From Perilla frutescens (taxonomy: Eukaryota > Streptophyta > Magnoliopsida > Lamiales > Lamiaceae), in contig BRKX01000014.1 in assembly GCA_026008535.1 (NCBI GenBank), positions 19,304,694 through 19,368,693 on the forward strand: 64,000 bases of DNA. Direction: 5' to 3'. The notes below the pieces were generated by a model, which saw only the letters and a list, made by a program, of their open reading frames with translations, was not told the origin of the DNA and did not search any database. This document shows positions 58,793 through 64,000 of the stretch, piece after piece (within the stretch, counting starts at the first letter, position 1; each line of letters begins with the position of its first letter). Position numbers and translations under genes: made by a program.

Positions 58793-58890
58793 TGCATGTA
58801 AACGACAAGTAATGAAAAGTATCTATTTTCCTTCCCAACTTCTCTATTCTTCCTCACTCTTTTTCTGAATTTTTCTCCTATTTCTTGTCA

Positions 58891-59969
58891 TCAAGTTTAC
58901 ATTTTGATAATTCCAAAATATAGTTAATACCTTAAAATCAACCATATTACATCATTAATACAGTATAAGCATCGAGCTACATCTATTCATTATACTATAA
59001 AAACTTATAATTGTTGAAAACTTCATCGGAGCTCTTGAAATTTCATTTCAAAACATAGTTTTTTGAACCTCCTTAGCAGATATCAAATATCCATTTTTTA
59101 ACACTTAGCACATTTAGAAACTGATTTTTGAACCCCCTTAAGCTCATTCAAAATACGAACATCCTGATTGCCAATCGAAAATTAGTTTTCGAATCCTCTT
59201 AGGATTCATCATAAATCAATTTTTGAACTAATTAAATAATTGAAAACATGATAAATAATATAATTTTAATATTTTGTGGATTTTCAATTCAAAATTGTAG
59301 CTGGTGTAGTTTGAAGCTAAATAAGTAAATGAATTTTGAAGATGAAATAATATAATTCGTGTACTTATGCATTTAAGGTTACTGCATACATGTGTTTTGG
59401 ATAGTGACTGGAACAGAAACAAGAATAGATAAACAAAAGAAGTAAAAATATGCACGAGATTGACAACCCAGTTTGGTTAAACAACTTACTCTGGGGGAAC
59501 TTCGTCCAAACTTGAATATCCGTTCACTACTCATCCATGAAGACTATTTAGGATACTTAAACATACATGACTCCCTCCTTATGCCACCCTTTCTTACTAC
59601 ACGAACTCTTTGATGAATGAAAGTTATGAGATCCCCTTACAACTATGACACTAGACTCCCTCTACCTACCCACGACTTCAACTTATAATCTCTCTAGAAA
59701 ATACAAACAAAATAGTCTAAAAAAACCCCTCACGTGTTTCACTCATGAAAACACTCAAATCTAGTCTATCATATTGAACAGTTTAATGAACAACTACTAG
59801 CTATTACAAAGACACAAACCCATGATTCTCAAACACTAAACTCAGAGAATTAATAATAAATCACCCACCAATTATGAGGATAATTGGCCTTCTTATATTC
59901 CTTCTTCAAGTTGACTTGATCTCCAATCTTCATCTACTTAGAAGGTAAGTTAGGGTTTGTGATTCTTTC
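58891..59969. other. AT-rich spacer with remnants of an LTR-like sequence
   Basis: No coding region. The first part has imperfect repeats of the form ttgaacc(t)ccttag near 59054, 59128 and 59194. The stretch from 59455 resembles retrotransposon leader or LTR sequence but has no partner in the window. Confidence 0.4.
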
Positions 59970-60719
59970 TGTTAGTGCCTTTATGATATCAATCTGTTAA
60001 GATGGATTCAACAGTGTCAAAGCACTATGTTTGTTTATCAAGAGCTCTACATTGCTCTTGTTATAAGTGGTTGATTATCATTCATCTTTATGACAACTCA
60101 TAAATCACTTTTGTATTTGGTTTTTCCCAAGTACATGCCACTATTTTGGACAACGTTCATCACAATGTACGTGAACATGATTTGAACTTCCTGAAGACAG
60201 CTCAAAGCAAGAAGTTTGGATTGAGTTGAGAAGAAGACTGTTGTGCATCGTGAAACAACAAGAGATTGTTCAACATGTTGTGTACTACGAGCTAGCTTGA
60301 GTGATAGCCTTAAGATAATATGTGAACAAACAAAAGATTCTGCTGTGCTACCTGATATGAAGATTCAAGATCAACAATGTACATTGCAAAGTACATGGAC
60401 GTCTACATCTGAAGAAAAGAATCAAAGATCAATAATGTTCACTGTAACGTTCTTGAAAGTTTACAGAAACATCCTTATCTAGATTATTCCTCCAAAGATC
60501 GATGTAGTTGTTCAAGGTTTTCAACCAAGAGAAAATTCAGAGATCTATCCATAAGCTACAAGAAGAGTTCAAGACTGAAGTCAAAGGCAGAGTTCTATAC
60601 ATGGAAGAATTCCTAACATGGTTCGAGTTTGATCTCGGTTCTAAACACGGGAAGTTTCTTTATTTATATCTGAATCAAATTAGGACTTATGTTCCCTTGT
60701 TTAGGCTATCTCTTTTCAT

Positions 60720-60729
60720 CTATAAATAG
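60720..60729 (+). promoter_or_regulatory. TATA box in the probable 5' LTR
   Basis: ctataaatag, with no other TATA nearby. Confidence 0.55.
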
Positions 60730-61110
60730 CCAAGGTATAAGACATGTTAGAAGAGCAGAAAACACACCGAATAGAAGAAATGCAGAGATTGTTTTAGTGC
60801 TCTAATTGTTTTGAGCCACATAGCTTCGGTAATTTCTTATATTAGAGATTAGTGTTCTAGCCATCGTGTATTGAAACACACTTATTCATACACTGTCAAA
60901 AGAAGTCTCAGGAGAGATTTCCTATGGGTACTAGATATATTTAACATCTAGGTTGTGAGAGGATCACACGATTCAATTTAGTGAAATAGGGTGTATGGGT
61001 AGAAAGGGTAGCGAGTGACGGGAGATTGACTGTGTGTAAAATCCTCAGTAAATGTGACACCGGAGTAGTGAATTATTTTTCACGGACCTGATAAGTCCCC
61101 CTGACGTAGA

Positions 61111-64000
61111 TTGGTTGATCGAACATGGTTAGATATCTATAACATTCAGCAACTTTTTTGTGAACGTTGTGCAGACAGATACTTCTCACATGACTGTGCA
61201 ATTTTAATTGGCACTAGAGCAGATCGTTTTGTGTTTAAAATGATAAAGAAAAGTACATCTTTGTGTGAAGTATTTGGTTTTTCAGCCATAAGTTCTATCA
61301 AAGAAGAAGGTGTCACTACTAGGCCACATCTTCTCAAAGGCAATACATATCTCTACTGGAAAGCAATGATGCATGCTTTCCTCAGGTCCATCGATGATCA
61401 AGCATGGAAGAGCATTACTAAAGGATGAACTCAACCCACAGTAGTCAAGGATGACAAGTATACTATCATTGCAGAAAAAGACTGGACTGAACCATAAAAG
61501 AGATGGTTCAATGCAAACTCCAAAGCTCTCAACATCATATTCTCCGCTGTGGATATAGATTCATTCAATCTAATCTCAACTTGTGAGACTGCCAAAGTTG
61601 CATAGGATGTATTGGAGATACTTTTGAAGGAACCAGCATTGTTAGACTTTCAAGACTTCAAAATATTACCTCTCAATTTGAAAATTTGAGAATGGTAGAT
61701 TCTGAAACTATTGGACAATTCAATGCATGTCTGAGGAGTATATCTAATGAAAGTTTTGCATTAGAAGAAGTCATGTCAAATGAAAAGCTGGTAAGGAAAG
61801 TCTTGAGATCTTTACCAAAAAGATTTGCCTACAAAGTTGCTACCATAGATGAAGCCAAGGATGTCAGAAGCATGAGGCTAGATGAACCGATAGGATCTCT
61901 CAGAACCTTTGAGATGAATCTTGAAGAAGACAAATACATGGAGAAAGGTAAATGAGTTGCCTTAAAAGCTGAATCATCAGAGAAAGTTCCTGAAAAAGTT
62001 CTCAAAGATGTTCCTGATGAAGATCTAATGAATTCTATAGTACTGATTACCAAGAACTTTAGAAAGATGTTGAGGAGAGCTGGAAGTCAAGGTTTCAATA
62101 GGAACAACAACAACAAGAAACAATTTTCTCGAAGGTCTTCCAACCAAAAAATATCTAATCAAGATGAAGATCAAGGTAAAGGAATCAAGTGTAAAGAATG
62201 CGAAGGCTATGGACATATTCTGAGAGAGTGTGCCAATATTTTGAAGAAGAAAAAAAGCTACAACACCACAATGAGTGATGAATAATCAAGCTCCGATGAA
62301 TCTGATTCTGATAATGAAACCAATGCCTTTGTTGCCAAAGATAATCAAGTCTCTCATCCTGATCCATTTGCCATCAATCAGGAATCGGATGATGATGATG
62401 ATGAGGTTAGTAGTTCTGATATTGAGAAAACCTATCAAGATATGTTCAACAAGTGGTTGTAGGTTGTGGAGATCCACAAACAACTTGTTTAACAAAATCA
62501 GATCAGAAAATCAGACAATAGAATAATCAATTAATCATCAAAGAAGCATCTCTACAAGAAAAGATCTGTGACCAGCAGAAGGAGCTCGAGCAATCTAATA
62601 AAGATCTGAAGGTGTTTATGAGAAACATAAGGATGTTCAATAATGGTACTAAGAATCTGGATAAGATTCTCAACTCAATACAGACCATAAAAGTTCGACA
62701 TGGCTTGGATATTCTAGACAAAGCTCAAGAGAAATCAAGTTTATCAAATCAAAAGAAGAACCTGAGAAAAAAGAGGAAGTCCGGAAGAATATTGTGAACG
62801 TTACAAAGAACATCCATCCTCCTAATTTATCTCACAAGAAGATCTTCAACAGAAATAACTCCAACGTTTTTTTTCACAATACATCAGATAAAAAGAAGAT
62901 CATCTATCACTATTATGAGGCTGCAGGTCACATCCGACCTCATTGTAAAGATTATCTTAGAGATCTTAAAAGAATGAGGAGAATGTTTGTTCCTATTAAA
63001 ACTAAAGTTGCCGCAATCTGTCAGAATATAAGAAAGGATCAACACTCATCAAATAAGCAGTGGGTTGTGAAGAAACAGCATGTGAGCATGTTAGCTCACA
63101 CATCTCTTAGAGCAGAAAGTAGAAATAGCTAGTACTTTGATAGTGGATGCTCAACACACGTGATAGGTGACAGTACAGTTGTGAGAGACTTGAAGACCTG
63201 CACATCAGACTTTATTACCTTTGGAGATGGAAAGAAGGGCAAAGTCATGGGAAAATGAGTTATGAATGTCGAGGAAATGCCCAATCTGAAGAAAGCCATG
63301 CTGGTAGATGGACTAAAACCCAATCTGATCAGCATCAGCTAGCTTTGTGATGATGATATGACTGTAATCTTCACCAAAGATGATTGCAAGGTCTACATGA
63401 AGGACAATTAAGTCTTCATAGAAGGAAAAAATCATTTGACAACTGCTACAGTTTTAATGTTCCTTCTGAATGTTCAATAACTTGTCAGAGAACGTTCATG
63501 GTTAAAGTTGAGATATAACATCAGAAGCTTGGCCATACTCATTTTAGAAATCTCCAGAAGCTGATCAATAATGATATGATTAAAGGGATTCTAAAGATCA
63601 AGATTGACTGCAACAAAGTATGTGGTCTCTGCCAATTAGGAAAGCAAGTCAGATCTCAACACAAGGATGTCCAACACATCACCTCTAGCAATGTTCTAGA
63701 TCTTCTGCACATGGATCTAATGGGATTGATGACTACAAAAAGCTATGGAGGAAAAAGGTATGTGTTTGTCTGCATTGATGATTTCTCTAGGTTCACCTAG
63801 GTTGAATTCTCGAAGGACAAAACAGTAACTATTACAACTTTTAAGAAATTAGTTTGTAAAGTCTCTATAGATAAGGGTATTCCAATAAAGAGAATCAAAA
63901 ATGATCATGGAAAGGAGTTCAAGAACAAGTTATTTGATGATTTCTATGAAGAACATGGAATTAGCCATGAATACTCTGCTCCAAATACTCCTCAGCAGAA
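61111..64000 (+). pseudogene. copia gag-pol relic (gag, zinc knuckle, protease, integrase start)
   Basis: The gag part reads RPHLLKGNTYLYWKAMM near 61323, then DQAWKSI and ALNIIFSAVD, with VLRSLPKRFAYKVATIDEAKD near 61801. A CKECEGYGHILREC zinc knuckle (CxxCxxxGHxxxxC) lies near 62191. A second finger-like HYYEAAGHIRPHC near 62908 has lost its first Cys pattern. The protease begins YFDSGCSTHVIGD at about 63132. The integrase has CGLCQLGKQ, LLHMDLMGLM, VFVCIDDFSRF and RIKNDHGKEF, after which the window ends. At least a dozen stops and several frame changes are present. Confidence 0.85.

Larger units (their letters stand above)
57086..58890 (+). mobile_element. Ty3/gypsy chromovirus deletion derivative
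   Basis: A partial 5' LTR (57086 to about 57243, starting TGTCACGAAC) jumps directly into the zinc-finger part of the integrase. The 3' LTR spans 58494-58890, from TGTCATGAACC to TTCTTGTCA, and repeats the first 150 bases of the left copy. Gag, protease, reverse transcriptase and RNase H are absent. The purine-rich atggaaggag before 58494 is the polypurine tract. A clean 5-bp target duplication was not found. Confidence 0.82.
59970..64000 (+). mobile_element. Ty1/copia retrotransposon (SIRE/Tork-like), cut by the window end
   Basis: A probable 5' LTR (about 59970 or 59995 to about 61080) has tataaatag at 60721 followed by an R/U5-like region. Its ends are not resolved because the 3' LTR lies outside, and no clear initiator-Met primer-binding site (tggtatcagagc) was found. 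The coding region follows from about 61110 to the end. Confidence 0.75.

Noticed and set aside
1..64000. A gene cluster or previously undescribed multi-gene system
   Set aside because: The five intact genes have unrelated roles, different orientations and large transposon-filled gaps; nothing links them beyond position.

Overview
The window is a piece of a plant nuclear chromosome. The intron-bearing genes, plant-only protein families (UDP-glycosyltransferase with a PSPG box, a dentin-sialophosphoprotein-like protein, FAR1-like sequence), low GC between genes and dense LTR retrotransposons fit a eudicot, probably an asterid; I cannot name the species. No bacterial-style system, CRISPR array, rRNA or convincing tRNA gene was seen.

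Five host genes look intact and their exons can be drawn from the sequence: a two-exon UDP-glycosyltransferase (4477-6011, minus), a small predicted tail-anchored CxxC/HxxxxH protein (7103-7630, minus), the Asterix/WDR83OS homologue of the ER PAT complex (13569-16295, minus, three exons), a conserved 305-residue plant protein of unknown function (37318-42019, plus, eight exons) and a 1810-residue dentin-sialophosphoprotein-like protein (43091-49659, minus, eight coding exons). The last two converge on a gap of about 1.1 kb.

The rest is mostly mobile DNA. 1-3843 is a decayed Ty1/copia element with its 3' LTR. 9688-12193 is a 2.5 kb hAT-like non-autonomous element filled with 242-bp tandem repeats and a large hairpin. 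12389-13075 is a MITE-like inverted-repeat element. 16897-18521 is a solo LTR inside a SINE-like head. 19970-21481 is a second, reversed solo LTR. 21500-36000 is a transposon graveyard: a DUF1985 relic, two Myb/SANT-like relics and a FAR1/MULE-type gene cut in two by a gag-protease-only Athila/Tat-like element (27634-33990), with a second hAT-like element (34210-35758) upstream. 52019-57050 is a third hAT-like element with a dead LINE inside; 57086-58890 is an internally deleted chromovirus; about 59970 to the window end is a decayed SIRE/Tork-like copia element that runs off the edge.

The host genes do not form a visible pathway or cluster. The most informative structures are the nested insertions, which can be ordered in time, and the family resemblance of three hAT-like elements that share TAGGG termini and 8-bp target duplications.
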